Origin: DASSLY01 sp035689185
Lineage (GTDB): Bacteria; Actinomycetota; Actinomycetes; Actinomycetales; Dermatophilaceae
DNA: 41,201 bases
Assembly (NCBI GenBank): GCA_035689185.1
Contig: DASSLY010000055.1
Coordinates: 1 to 41,201, forward strand
Direction: 5' to 3'
Of this stretch, positions 32,978 to 39,713 are shown piece by piece. The notes under the pieces were generated by a model that was not told the DNA's origin, did not search any database, and worked only from the letters and a program-made list of their open reading frames with translations. Each line of letters opens with the position of its first letter. Position 1 is the first letter of the stretch. Position numbers and translations under genes: made by a program.

Positions 32978-34543
32978 TTACCCGATGCCGGCCACGCCGC
33001 TCCGAGCGGCATGGAACACCGCCGCTGCCCGGCAGGAGACGCCCAGCTTGGCGTAGACGTGCTCGAGATGGGCGTTGACGGTCTTGGCGGAGATGCCCAG
33101 CCGGCGCCCGACGGCAGCGTTGGTGAGCCCGTGGGCAACCAGGCCCAGCACCTCCCGCTCCCGGGCCGTCAACGGCCGGTCCGGCGCCGGGGTGTCGGGC
33201 GCCGCCTCGTCGGGCAGGCCCAGCGGCGCCCCCCCGGCCGGCAGGCCCCGCGGCAACGGCGCGGCGGCCAGCACCGCGGCAACGGCGGCGCCGTCGAGCT
33301 GTCCCGCCTCCACCGCCCGCCGCAGAACGGTTGCGCGGTCCGGTCCGGTGAGCGGGGAACGGTGCGGCCGCGCCTCGCCGAGGGTGCAGTACATGTCGGC
33401 CGCGGCCAGGATTGCGCCGCCCAGGGTCACGCGGCCGCTCGTTCCTGCCGGGTAGCCGGACCCGTCGAGCCGCTCGTGGTGGCCCGCGACGAGGCGGCCC
33501 AACGCCTCCCAGCCGGGGACCTGCCCCAGCACCCGCTGGCTGTAGTGGGGGTGCAACCGGACCAGTTCCCACTCGGCCGCGGTCAGCGCGCCGCGCTTGT
33601 CCCAGATCCGGGAGGAGACGGAGGCCCGGCCCACGTCGTGCAGCCAGCCGGCCCGGCGGAGTTCCTGGACCTCGGCCGGCGGCAGGCCGGCCCGCCGGGC
33701 GGCGGCCGCCGCGCAGCCGGCAACCCGGTCCGAGTGACCGACGAAGTACGACGACTTCAGGTCGACCAGCGCACCGATGGCCCGCGCCGTCGCGTCCAGC
33801 CGCTGCTCGGTGATGATGACGTGGGGGAGCGGCTCCGCGTCCAGGGCCTCCCGGGGACCGACCCGGGCCCGGTTCGCGAGCAGCTCGTCTGCGCGGTCGG
33901 TCACCGCGGCCACGATCGAGGGGTCCAGCGATCTGCCCGCCGCCCGCCGCAGCACGGCGGCGGGGTTGGGCACGCCCGACTGGACGGCGAACTCGGCCAG
34001 CTGTGCGACCTGCGCGACGCGCGCGGCCACGGGGATGTCCGCGCCGGCCACGGCACCAGGGTGACCGCGCCCGTCATACCGTTCGAACGCCGCGCGCAGT
34101 GCCAGCACCACGTTCTCCGGCAGGCCGACCCCCGCGGCGAACAGCCCCGCGACCTCGCAGCTGGCGACCTCGTGCCGCCGGATGACGGCAGGCGCCTTGA
34201 CCATGAACTCGAGGAACCGGTCGGGCCGGCCACGATGCAGGCGAAAGGCGCTGGCGACGACCTCCCGCAGGTCGGAGGGGTCGACGGCGGCGAATGCCGC
34301 GCTGACGGCGATTTCGTCGCCCAGCTCGGCGGCCATCTCCCCGGCGGTCGCCGTGCAGCCGACGTAGTGCAGCAGGGACACCCAGTAGCAGTCGCGGCGC
34401 TGGGTCGCCGACATCCCGAGCCGGTCGGCGATCCGGACACCGAGCACGGCGGCTCGCAGCGCCTGGCCTTCGGCGAAGCCCTTGGTGAGGTCACTGACCA
34501 CCGAGAGCGCGACGACCGGCAGCGCGAGCCGGACACCTGTCAC
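32978..34543 (-). CDS. HD-GYP domain protein with C-terminal LuxR-type DNA-binding domain
   Basis: 521 residues with an unusual build. The C-terminal third has a complete LuxR/GerE helix-turn-helix: LTAREREVLGLVAHGLTNAAVGRRLGISAKTVNAHLEHVYAKLGV. The middle is an HD-GYP-type domain: GHSDRVAGCAAAAARRAGL, GWLHDVGRASV and HHERLDGSGYPAG, with the HD and GYP motifs intact. The N-terminal 200 residues look like a second, degenerate copy: LHYVGCTA replaces LHD(I/V)GK and RYDGRGHPG replaces the GYP region. It may be a regulator sensing a small nucleotide or using phosphohydrolase activity to control transcription. GTG start; TAGACT ends 6 nt before it. Confidence 0.87.
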   Translation of the reverse strand: MTGVRLALPVVALSVVSDLTKGFAEGQALRAAVLGVRIADRLGMSATQRRDCYWVSLLHYVGCTATAGEMAAELGDEIAVSAAFAAVDPSDLREVVASAFRLHRGRPDRFLEFMVKAPAVIRRHEVASCEVAGLFAAGVGLPENVVLALRAAFERYDGRGHPGAVAGADIPVAARVAQVAQLAEFAVQSGVPNPAAVLRRAAGRSLDPSIVAAVTDRADELLANRARVGPREALDAEPLPHVIITEQRLDATARAIGALVDLKSSYFVGHSDRVAGCAAAAARRAGLPPAEVQELRRAGWLHDVGRASVSSRIWDKRGALTAAEWELVRLHPHYSQRVLGQVPGWEALGRLVAGHHERLDGSGYPAGTSGRVTLGGAILAAADMYCTLGEARPHRSPLTGPDRATVLRRAVEAGQLDGAAVAAVLAAAPLPRGLPAGGAPLGLPDEAAPDTPAPDRPLTAREREVLGLVAHGLTNAAVGRRLGISAKTVNAHLEHVYAKLGVSCRAAAVFHAARSGVAGIG

Positions 34544-34549
34544 CTGCGC

Positions 34550-34555
34550 AGTCTA
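34550..34555 (-). promoter_or_regulatory. Predicted -10 element (TAGACT) for leaderless HD-GYP/LuxR mRNA
   Basis: On the minus strand TAGACT, a 6-nt gap, then GTG at 34543. It suggests the regulator has its own promoter in the 69-bp gap after the ureohydrolase gene. Confidence 0.5.
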
Positions 34556-34612
34556 GGAACGCCGCGGCGGGCGGCCATGCCTGCCGCGGCCATCGTCGCC
34601 GCTCGGGGAGCG

Positions 34613-35797
34613 CTACCGGGGTGCTGCAGCCGTTCCGGCCTCACCCGGCGGGTAGGGACCCCAGGCGTCGCTGCGACTTGTCGATGCCTTGCGACCCAGC
34701 TTGCCGACCCTGACCAGGCTGGCCAGGGCGTCCAGGACGACCCGGGCGGAGATGAGCGAGGTCTGCTCGGCCCAGTCATAGGGCGGGGAGCACTCGACCA
34801 CCTCCATGCCGGAGATGCCGCCCTCGGCGACCAGCCGGACCAGCCCGAGCGCCTCTCGCGGCAACAGCCCCCCGGGCTCGGGCCAGCCGGTGCCGGGCAC
34901 GAAGCCGGCGTCGATCACGTCGACGTCGAAGGACAGGTACACCGCCTCCGCGCCCTGCCAGGCCAGTTCCAGCGCGGTCTCGGCGATCTTGGCGATGCCG
35001 ACCCGCTCCACGTCGCCCACCGTCATGATCGTCGTGCCCCGAGCCCGGCCGACCTTCACCCCGGCCCGGGGCGCCTGCCAGCCCCCGATGCCGATCTGGA
35101 CCAGGTTGGTGGCCGGCGCGTTGGCGATGTTGGTCGCGTGGAACCACGGCGTCGTATGCATCCGCTCGTCCAGGTCCAGCTCCTGGGTGTCGACGTGGCG
35201 GTCGAAGTGGATGATCCCCACGTTGCCGCCGATGTGCGGCGCCAAGCCGCGCACCGTGGGGTAGCCGATGGAGTGGTCGCCGCCGAGGACGACCGGGAAG
35301 ACCCCGCTGGAGGTGACGTGGCTCATCGCCTTGGTGATCTGGTCGAACGACTTCTCCAGGTTGCCCGGGATCGTGCACACGTCGCCGATGTCCACCATGT
35401 TGAGCTGTTCGCGCAGGTCGACACCCAGCTCGAAGTTGTAGGTGCCGAAGAGGTTGGTCGCTCGCCGGATGCCCTGCGGGCCGAACCGGGTTCCTGGCCG
35501 GTATGTCGTGCCCGCGTCCAGCGGTGCGCCGAAGACCGCCACCTCCGCGTCGCCCACGTCGTGCACGTCCTCGACATACGGGCACTTCATGAAGGTGCCG
35601 CGTTCGCCGGCGAAGTGAGGGATCTCGCCGCGCGCAAATGTCGGCAGCGTCCGGTCGGTGATCGAGTCGGCGGCCGGCAGGCCGTGGGCAAGGCCGCGCT
35701 CGACCTCCTCCAGGAAGCGGCGGTAGGGCAGGGCGGCTTCGGCTTGCTGCGCCGTGTGGCCCTCGCGGTCCACGCGGTCCTGGGTCGGGTCTGTCAC
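34613..35797 (-). CDS. Ureohydrolase (arginase/agmatinase family), candidate guanidine hydrolase
   Basis: 394-residue member of the arginase/agmatinase superfamily. Metal ligands are visible: GGDHSIGYP, IIHFDRHVDTQ (the usual DAHxD appears as DRHVD), and LSFDVDVIDAGFVPGTG. EVAVFGAPLDAGTTYRPGTRFGPQGIR and ERMHTTPWFHATN are typical of one agmatinase-like subgroup that, as I recall, includes the Ni-dependent guanidine hydrolase GdmH of Synechocystis. The protein is longer than standard agmatinases (about 300-320) through an N-terminal extension. GTG at 35797 with GAGGAGG 6 nt upstream. Divergent from a permease with a guanidine-I riboswitch, so guanidine is the favoured substrate (inference). 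Agmatine or guanidinobutyrate remain alternatives. No nickel chaperone genes are nearby. Confidence 0.9.
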   Translation of the reverse strand: MTDPTQDRVDREGHTAQQAEAALPYRRFLEEVERGLAHGLPAADSITDRTLPTFARGEIPHFAGERGTFMKCPYVEDVHDVGDAEVAVFGAPLDAGTTYRPGTRFGPQGIRRATNLFGTYNFELGVDLREQLNMVDIGDVCTIPGNLEKSFDQITKAMSHVTSSGVFPVVLGGDHSIGYPTVRGLAPHIGGNVGIIHFDRHVDTQELDLDERMHTTPWFHATNIANAPATNLVQIGIGGWQAPRAGVKVGRARGTTIMTVGDVERVGIAKIAETALELAWQGAEAVYLSFDVDVIDAGFVPGTGWPEPGGLLPREALGLVRLVAEGGISGMEVVECSPPYDWAEQTSLISARVVLDALASLVRVGKLGRKASTSRSDAWGPYPPGEAGTAAAPR

Positions 35798-35842
35798 GCG
35801 TTGCCTCCTCAACAGCCGGCGGGGTGCCACATTCGACCACAG

Positions 35843-35877
35843 CAGGGCCAGCCGGTCGCGGCGACCGGCCGGCCCTG
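35843..35877 (-). promoter_or_regulatory. Long hairpin in the ureohydrolase leader
   Basis: CAGGGCC pairs with GGCCCTG and GCCGGTC with GACCGGC around a GCGGC loop, 14 bp with a single A/C mismatch. It lies 46 nt upstream of the start codon and would be in the leader of the minus-strand gene, where it could act as an attenuator or stability element. It does not match guanidine-II or guanidine-III riboswitch hallmarks. Confidence 0.5.
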
Positions 35878-35886
35878 GGCACCGCC

Positions 35887-35913
35887 GTGAACAGGACGTG
35901 ACGTGGCCGTAAC
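35887..35913. promoter_or_regulatory. GlnR-box-like array with 11-bp spacing
   Basis: GTGAA (35887), GTGAC (35898) and GTAAC (35909) are separated by exactly 6 nt each. GTNAC-N6-GNAAC is the GlnR box of actinobacterial nitrogen control. Two further GTAACGCGG copies lie at 35940 and 35962, 22 bp apart. The array is between the divergent ureohydrolase and permease genes, about 90 bp upstream of the likely permease transcript start. Confidence 0.5.
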
Positions 35914-36004
35914 ACCGGCCGGCACCGCTTTGCCTGGATGTAACGCGGATCGACGGGGGCGGTAACGCGGGTGCGGTCCCATATTCGTGATCCGTCAACG
36001 ACGG

Positions 36005-36108
36005 GGCGCAACTAGGGTTCCGCCGCCTGCTGGCGGGTCTGGACCGAGAGTTGCAAGCAGGCAGCTGGAAAGCGTCTGCTCCACGGCGGGACAAAAGCCC
36101 GGGAGGCC
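36005..36108 (+). ncRNA. Guanidine-I riboswitch (ykkC motif)
   Basis: The conserved blocks of the ykkC/guanidine-I aptamer appear in the right order: CTAGGGTTCCG at 36012-36022, GGTCTGGACCGAGAG at 36036-36050, and CGGGACAAAAGCCCGGGAG at 36087-36105. The first stem CCGCC...GGCGG and the central GCAGCTGGAAAGCGTCTGC region fit the expected helices. A GC-rich hairpin (GCGAC/GTCGC, 36110-36133) lies between the aptamer and the permease ribosome binding site at 36142 and could form the expression platform. It predicts that guanidine controls the permease. Confidence 0.9.
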
Positions 36109-36154
36109 CGCGACGGCCCCACGGCGGGGTCGCTGGACCAGCAGGAGCCACAGC

Positions 36155-37723
36155 ATGACGGCAACCAGCACATCCCTGGAGCTCCATGACCGCTCGGCCG
36201 CCGCCGACCTGGGCGGCTTCGGCTACGGCCAGGAGCTGCACCGCTCCATCGGCACCTACGCCTCGTTCGCGGCCGGGTTCTCCTTCGTCTCGATCCTGAC
36301 CACGGTGTTCCAGTTGTTCGGCTTCGGCTTCAGCTTCGCCGGCCCGGTCTTCTTCTGGACCTGGCCGGCGGTCTTCCTCGGCCAGATCCTGGTGGCGCTC
36401 TGCTTCGCCGAGCTCGCCGGTCGCTACCCGATCTCCGGCGCCATCTACCAGTGGTCTCGGCGGCTCGGCGGGCACGTGCTGGGCTGGTTCGCCGGGTGGA
36501 CCATGATCCTGGCGCAGGTGGTCACGCTCGCCGCGGCCGCGATCGCCATGCAGGCCGTGCTGCCCGCGATCTGGAGCGGCTTCCAGGTGGTCGGTGGCGA
36601 CCCCGCCATCACCAGCGTCACCGGGGCGACGAACGCGATCCTGCTGGGCCTGGTGGTCCTGACGGTCACCACCCTCATCAACTCGCTTGCGGTGCGAGTC
36701 ATGGCCGTGGTCAACGCGATCGGCGTGACCGCCGAACTGGTGGGGGCCGCGTTGCTGGTCGTCGCGCTGCTGTCGAGGACCCAGCGGGGTCCGGGGATCG
36801 TGCTGAACACCGAGGGGCTGACCGGGGGAGCGGGCGCGCTGCTCGCCGCGGCCCTGATGGCGGCCTACGTGCTGGTCGGCTTCGACTCCGCGGGCGAGCT
36901 GTCCGAGGAGACGCACAACCCCCGCAAGACCGCGCCCAAGACGATCCTGCGCGCCCTGGTCGTGTCCGGCATCGGCGGCGGCCTGATCATCGTCGCCGCT
37001 CTGATGGCGGCACCTCGAGTCGGCGACGAGATCTCCAGCGGAGGACTGGCCTGGATCGTCACCAGCCGGCTCGGCGATGTCCTGGGCCGGGTCTTCCTGG
37101 TCGACGTGGTGCTGGCGGCGTTCGTCTGCACCCTGGCGATCCAGACGGCGACGACGCGGATGATCTACTCGATGTCCCGCGACGAGGTGCTGCCGTTCTC
37201 CCGGCACCTGCGCAAGGTCTCGGCGCGGGGGGGCGCCACCGTGCACGCCGCCGTGCTGGTGGGGGTGCTCGCCACGGCGCTGCTCCTCGTCAACCTCGGC
37301 CACGCCGGCGCGTTCACGGCGCTGACGAGCACCTGCATCGTCCTGCTGTACCTCGCCTACCTGTGCGTGACCGCGCCGATGCTCTATCGACGGCTCAATT
37401 CGGGCTGGCCGGTCCGGCTGGGGGAGCAGGTGGACGAGGACGGGAAGCCGCTGTTCAGCCTGGGTCGGTGGGGACTGCCGGTGAACGCGCTCGCCGTGCT
37501 GTTCGGGCTGGCCATGGCCATCAACCTGGCCTGGCCGCGCCAGTCCATCTACGACCCCGAGGGCACCAGCCCGGTCCTGCAGTACTTCGCGCTGATCGTG
37601 CTGGCCGTCGTCGCCCTCGGCGGCGTGCTGGCGTTCGCGGCGAAGAGGCACGCATACCGCGAGGCCATCGGCGTGTCGTCCGCGAGCACCGAGGTCGACC
37701 CCGGAGTGCGCGTCCTCGCCTGA
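36155..37723 (+). CDS. APC-superfamily permease under a guanidine-I riboswitch
   Basis: 522-residue amino acid/polyamine/organocation transporter with about 12 predicted membrane helices. The N-terminal YGQELHRSIGTYASFAAGFSFVSI and CFAELAGRYPISGAIYQWSRRLGG are typical of the GABA/choline-type amino acid permease group; VGFDSAGELSEETHNPRKTAPKTI follows helix 6-8, and RMIYSMSRDEVLPFSRHLRKV is also characteristic. ATG start with CAGGAG 7 nt upstream. The riboswitch in the leader suggests guanidine or a guanidino compound as substrate; homology alone would suggest an amino acid or amine. It pairs with the divergent ureohydrolase as an uptake-plus-hydrolysis unit. Confidence 0.92.
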   Translation: MTATSTSLELHDRSAAADLGGFGYGQELHRSIGTYASFAAGFSFVSILTTVFQLFGFGFSFAGPVFFWTWPAVFLGQILVALCFAELAGRYPISGAIYQWSRRLGGHVLGWFAGWTMILAQVVTLAAAAIAMQAVLPAIWSGFQVVGGDPAITSVTGATNAILLGLVVLTVTTLINSLAVRVMAVVNAIGVTAELVGAALLVVALLSRTQRGPGIVLNTEGLTGGAGALLAAALMAAYVLVGFDSAGELSEETHNPRKTAPKTILRALVVSGIGGGLIIVAALMAAPRVGDEISSGGLAWIVTSRLGDVLGRVFLVDVVLAAFVCTLAIQTATTRMIYSMSRDEVLPFSRHLRKVSARGGATVHAAVLVGVLATALLLVNLGHAGAFTALTSTCIVLLYLAYLCVTAPMLYRRLNSGWPVRLGEQVDEDGKPLFSLGRWGLPVNALAVLFGLAMAINLAWPRQSIYDPEGTSPVLQYFALIVLAVVALGGVLAFAAKRHAYREAIGVSSASTEVDPGVRVLA

Positions 37724-37744
37724 TCCTGGAGGAGCGTCCAGACC

Positions 37745-37768
37745 GCCGCAGGGGCTGACGGCTGCGGC
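37745..37768 (+). terminator. Hairpin after the permease gene
   Basis: GCCGCAG at 37745-37751 and CTGCGGC at 37762-37768 pair perfectly over 7 bp around a 10-nt loop, 21 nt after the stop codon. No T-tract. Confidence 0.5.
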
Positions 37769-37770
37769 CG

Positions 37771-37850
37771 GCTGGTGCGGCAGCGCGGGCGGGTGCGGCG
37801 AGCGCGGGCTGGTGCAGCGAGCGCGGGCGGGTGCGGCGCCCGCGGTCAAC
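37771..37850. repeat. About 19-bp tandem repeats downstream of the permease gene
   Basis: Four units of the form G(C/G)GGTGC(G/A)GC(G/A)(A/C)GCGCGG have their GGTGC at 37774, 37792, 37811 and 37830, giving periods of 18, 19 and 19 bp. They follow directly on the hairpin and lie in the 286-bp convergent gap before the cytidine deaminase gene; the remainder of the gap shows nothing I can identify. Confidence 0.75.
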
Positions 37851-38009
37851 CCGCCGACCAAGGCCGGGACGCCGCCGCGGGACCGAGGGCACGTACCCAT
37901 CGCCCGCCACGCGGGGGAGCTGCGCGCGATGTGGTCCACACCGGGACCAGGGCTCGTAGCCGGCTCGGGCCACCAGTGTGTTGCCTCGGTTCAGCGGGCG
38001 CCTGCCATC

Positions 38010-38417
38010 TCAGCCCAGCGGCTCGGGCCACGCATGGTAGGGAAGCAGCTCGCTCAGTTCAGCGGCCTGGTCAGGTCCCAGGATGACCGATGTTCGAATG
38101 TTGGCATCGTCAACCTGTCGGATGAACTCCCGGCACCGGCCGCAGGGCGGCAGCACATACAGTCGGCCTGACTCGTCGCGCCAGACGGCAACGATGCTCT
38201 CGATCCGGTACTCGCCGGCGGTCACCATCGCCGCGATGGCTGCATGCTCGGCACAGAACCCGGTTCCCGATCCCGTGTCGATACACACTCCGTAGAAGTC
38301 GTGTCCTCGGTCCGTCCGCAGGGCGGCCGCAACGTCGCCGATCAGGCGGTCTCCGACCCGGTGCGGCCGCAGCATACGGGCGGCGGAGCCGATCAGTTCT
38401 TGGTTGGCACTTGTCAC
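38010..38417 (-). CDS. Cytidine deaminase family protein
   Basis: 135-residue zinc deaminase. The catalytic motif is GFCAEHAAIAAM with Cys55 and Glu57; PPCGRCREFI supplies Cys92 and Cys95. The three-Cys zinc site is that of the small tetrameric cytidine deaminases and of blasticidin-S deaminases. SELLPYHAWPEPLG is the family C-terminus. It would salvage (deoxy)cytidine to uridine, but the CAEHAAI variant and PCGRC make a related substrate possible. GTG start at 38417 with TACCGT ending 6 nt upstream. Convergent with the permease gene. Confidence 0.88.
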   Translation of the reverse strand: MTSANQELIGSAARMLRPHRVGDRLIGDVAAALRTDRGHDFYGVCIDTGSGTGFCAEHAAIAAMVTAGEYRIESIVAVWRDESGRLYVLPPCGRCREFIRQVDDANIRTSVILGPDQAAELSELLPYHAWPEPLG

Positions 38418-38423
38418 TCATTC

Positions 38424-38429
38424 ACGGTA
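38424..38429 (-). promoter_or_regulatory. Predicted -10 element (TACCGT) for leaderless cytidine deaminase mRNA
   Basis: On the minus strand TACCGT, a 6-nt gap, then GTG at 38417. Full match to TANNNT. Confidence 0.5.
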
Positions 38430-38862
38430 CCCATGAGCGCGGTCGTTCTCACACTCCTCCCGTTACAACTGCACACTGACTGGCGGCTGACGGGGCCCGA
38501 ATGAATCTTGTATACCCTCCCGGTGACAGGTGGTGGTCGCTACGGTGGCCGTGGGCTTCGGGTCGTGCCGGTTTCCGGGTAAGCGTTGTGGCCCCTGAAA
38601 GAGATCGGCAGGCTCCGCGTGGTCGCTCCCGGCTGAGGCTGCCCGGTTCAGGGAATTGGTGGCCGAGCAGGCTGGCTGCGACGCCGGCGCACTCGGCTCA
38701 TGTTCACCGGATCGCGCAAGCGACTCCTGCAAACCGGCGGCCTCAGACCCGACTACGCCCTTGATTATGAGGGGGCCCCTTTTCGGGCGAGTGGCACTCC
38801 ACGCGCCCACGGCCGTGCTTGAATGACGCGTTGGCCGTCAGTCTCGGCGGCCGGGAGACACC
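38430..38862. other. Gene-free stretch between the deaminase and the secreted protein
   Basis: About 430 bp on which I see no credible gene. Reading frames exist on both strands (for example 38501-38764 plus, 38463-38810 minus), but none has a ribosome binding site, a recognisable domain or the codon use of its neighbours. The base composition is slightly less GC-rich than the flanking genes. Confidence 0.5.
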
Positions 38863-38875
38863 GAGGAGATTTGTC

Positions 38876-39361
38876 ATGAAACCCGCCATAAAGGTCATCC
38901 TGGCGACCTGCGTTGCCGTGCCCAGTCTGACCTTGTCCGGACCTGCCGCGGTTGCCGGCGGCAACGGCACCTACACGTTCACCCAGACTGAGCACGGCAG
39001 GGTCGGCGTGGTCCGCAACGTGAACGTCTGCACGGGAGACCGAGTGATCGTCCGTACCGTTACGAACTCGGTCTTCCACGTGACCGTCACCAAGAACGGA
39101 CTGCATTTCGCCGGCGCGGCGGAGCGCACGATGACCTTAACCCCCCTTGACCCGAGCAAGGTGACCTATGAGGGGCACTCCACCGTCACGTTCGTCAACG
39201 CGTTCAACAACAGGACGACCGCCGTCTCCGAGACGTATAACATCACTGCGAGGGGCAGTGACGGCTCCCACCTGAAGTTCCACCAGACGGCCCACGCCAC
39301 CGCTGACGCGGACGGCGTGGTGACGGTGGACTTCGACCGCCAGTGGTGCGGCAGCGCGTAG
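38876..39361 (+). CDS. Orphan secreted protein with signal peptide
   Basis: 161 residues, not recognised. The first 29 residues are a classical signal peptide: MKPAIK positive start, VILATCVAVPSLTLSG hydrophobic core, and a probable AVA-GG cleavage site. The mature part is rich in Thr, Val, Asn and His, predicted as beta strands (TYTFTQTEHGRVGVVRNVNV, HVTVTKNGLHFAGAAERTMTL), with just two Cys (VCTGD near residue 52 and WCGS at the end) that could form a disulfide. ATG at 38876 is clear: GAGGAG ends 7 nt upstream. Codon use includes more A/T-ending codons than the core genes, so it may be of accessory origin. Confidence 0.8.
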   Translation: MKPAIKVILATCVAVPSLTLSGPAAVAGGNGTYTFTQTEHGRVGVVRNVNVCTGDRVIVRTVTNSVFHVTVTKNGLHFAGAAERTMTLTPLDPSKVTYEGHSTVTFVNAFNNRTTAVSETYNITARGSDGSHLKFHQTAHATADADGVVTVDFDRQWCGSA

Positions 39362-39393
39362 TCGCGGTCTGGTCCCCTGTCGCGGAGTGCCCT

Positions 39394-39421
39394 GTCGCGG
39401 CGGCCGTCGGGCCGTCGCGAC
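39394..39421 (+). terminator. Hairpin after the secreted-protein gene
   Basis: GTCGCG at 39394-39399 pairs with CGCGAC at 39416-39421, with further GGCC/GGCC pairing inside. The CCCTGTCGCGG segment is duplicated just upstream (39375 and 39390). Confidence 0.45.
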
Positions 39422-39485
39422 GGGCGCGACCAGGGTGGTCCGGCGGGCCCGCGCGCCGCTGTGACGAAGTTGCGATGACTTCCAG

Positions 39486-39660
39486 GTGAGGGTGGGGCTG
39501 CTGGTCGTGCCCGACTGCCCGCACGTGCTTGCGCGGGCTCGCTGCTGCGCCAGGCGCTGGAGGAGCGACGCTACGACACCGTCGTGGTAGCCGACGACGC
39601 ACAGGCTCGCGCCCGCGGTCTCGCCGGGTAGCCGCCGCGACGCCGGGGCAGACCCCAACC
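39486..39660 (+). pseudogene. Fragment of a thioredoxin-like (PDCPH-type) gene
   Basis: GTG at 39486 begins VRVGLLVVPDCPHVLARA, resembling small thioredoxin-fold proteins that start V-x-L-L-x-x-x-x-CP. The homologous continuation LLRQALEERRYDTVVVADDAQARARGLAG is in another frame, so one frameshift lies at about 39530-39540. The frame then meets TAG at 39629, where relatives have Ser of GSPT (TCG), suggesting a nonsense mutation. No full-length protein can be made. The rest of the 39362-39713 gap holds only a hairpin. Confidence 0.5.
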
Positions 39661-39713
39661 GAGCGGGTAGTCGCATCGTGTCGTCAATTGCCCGGCGAAA
39701 AGGTTGCTGCGCG

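Noticed and set aside
35798..35886. A guanidine-II or guanidine-III riboswitch in the ureohydrolase leader
   Set aside because: The leader has one long hairpin with a GCGGC-type loop, not the paired ACGR loops of guanidine-II nor the guanidine-III pattern.
34613..37939. Reading the minus-strand frame of the ureohydrolase as one 1100-residue protein starting near 37939
   Set aside because: The upstream part lies opposite the permease and riboswitch, has no domain, and the GTG at 35797 with a strong ribosome binding site gives a normal ureohydrolase.
38501..38764. A small plus-strand gene of 87 residues before the secreted protein
   Set aside because: No ribosome binding site, no domain, Arg/Pro/Trp-rich composition unlike neighbouring genes, and a competing frame on the other strand.
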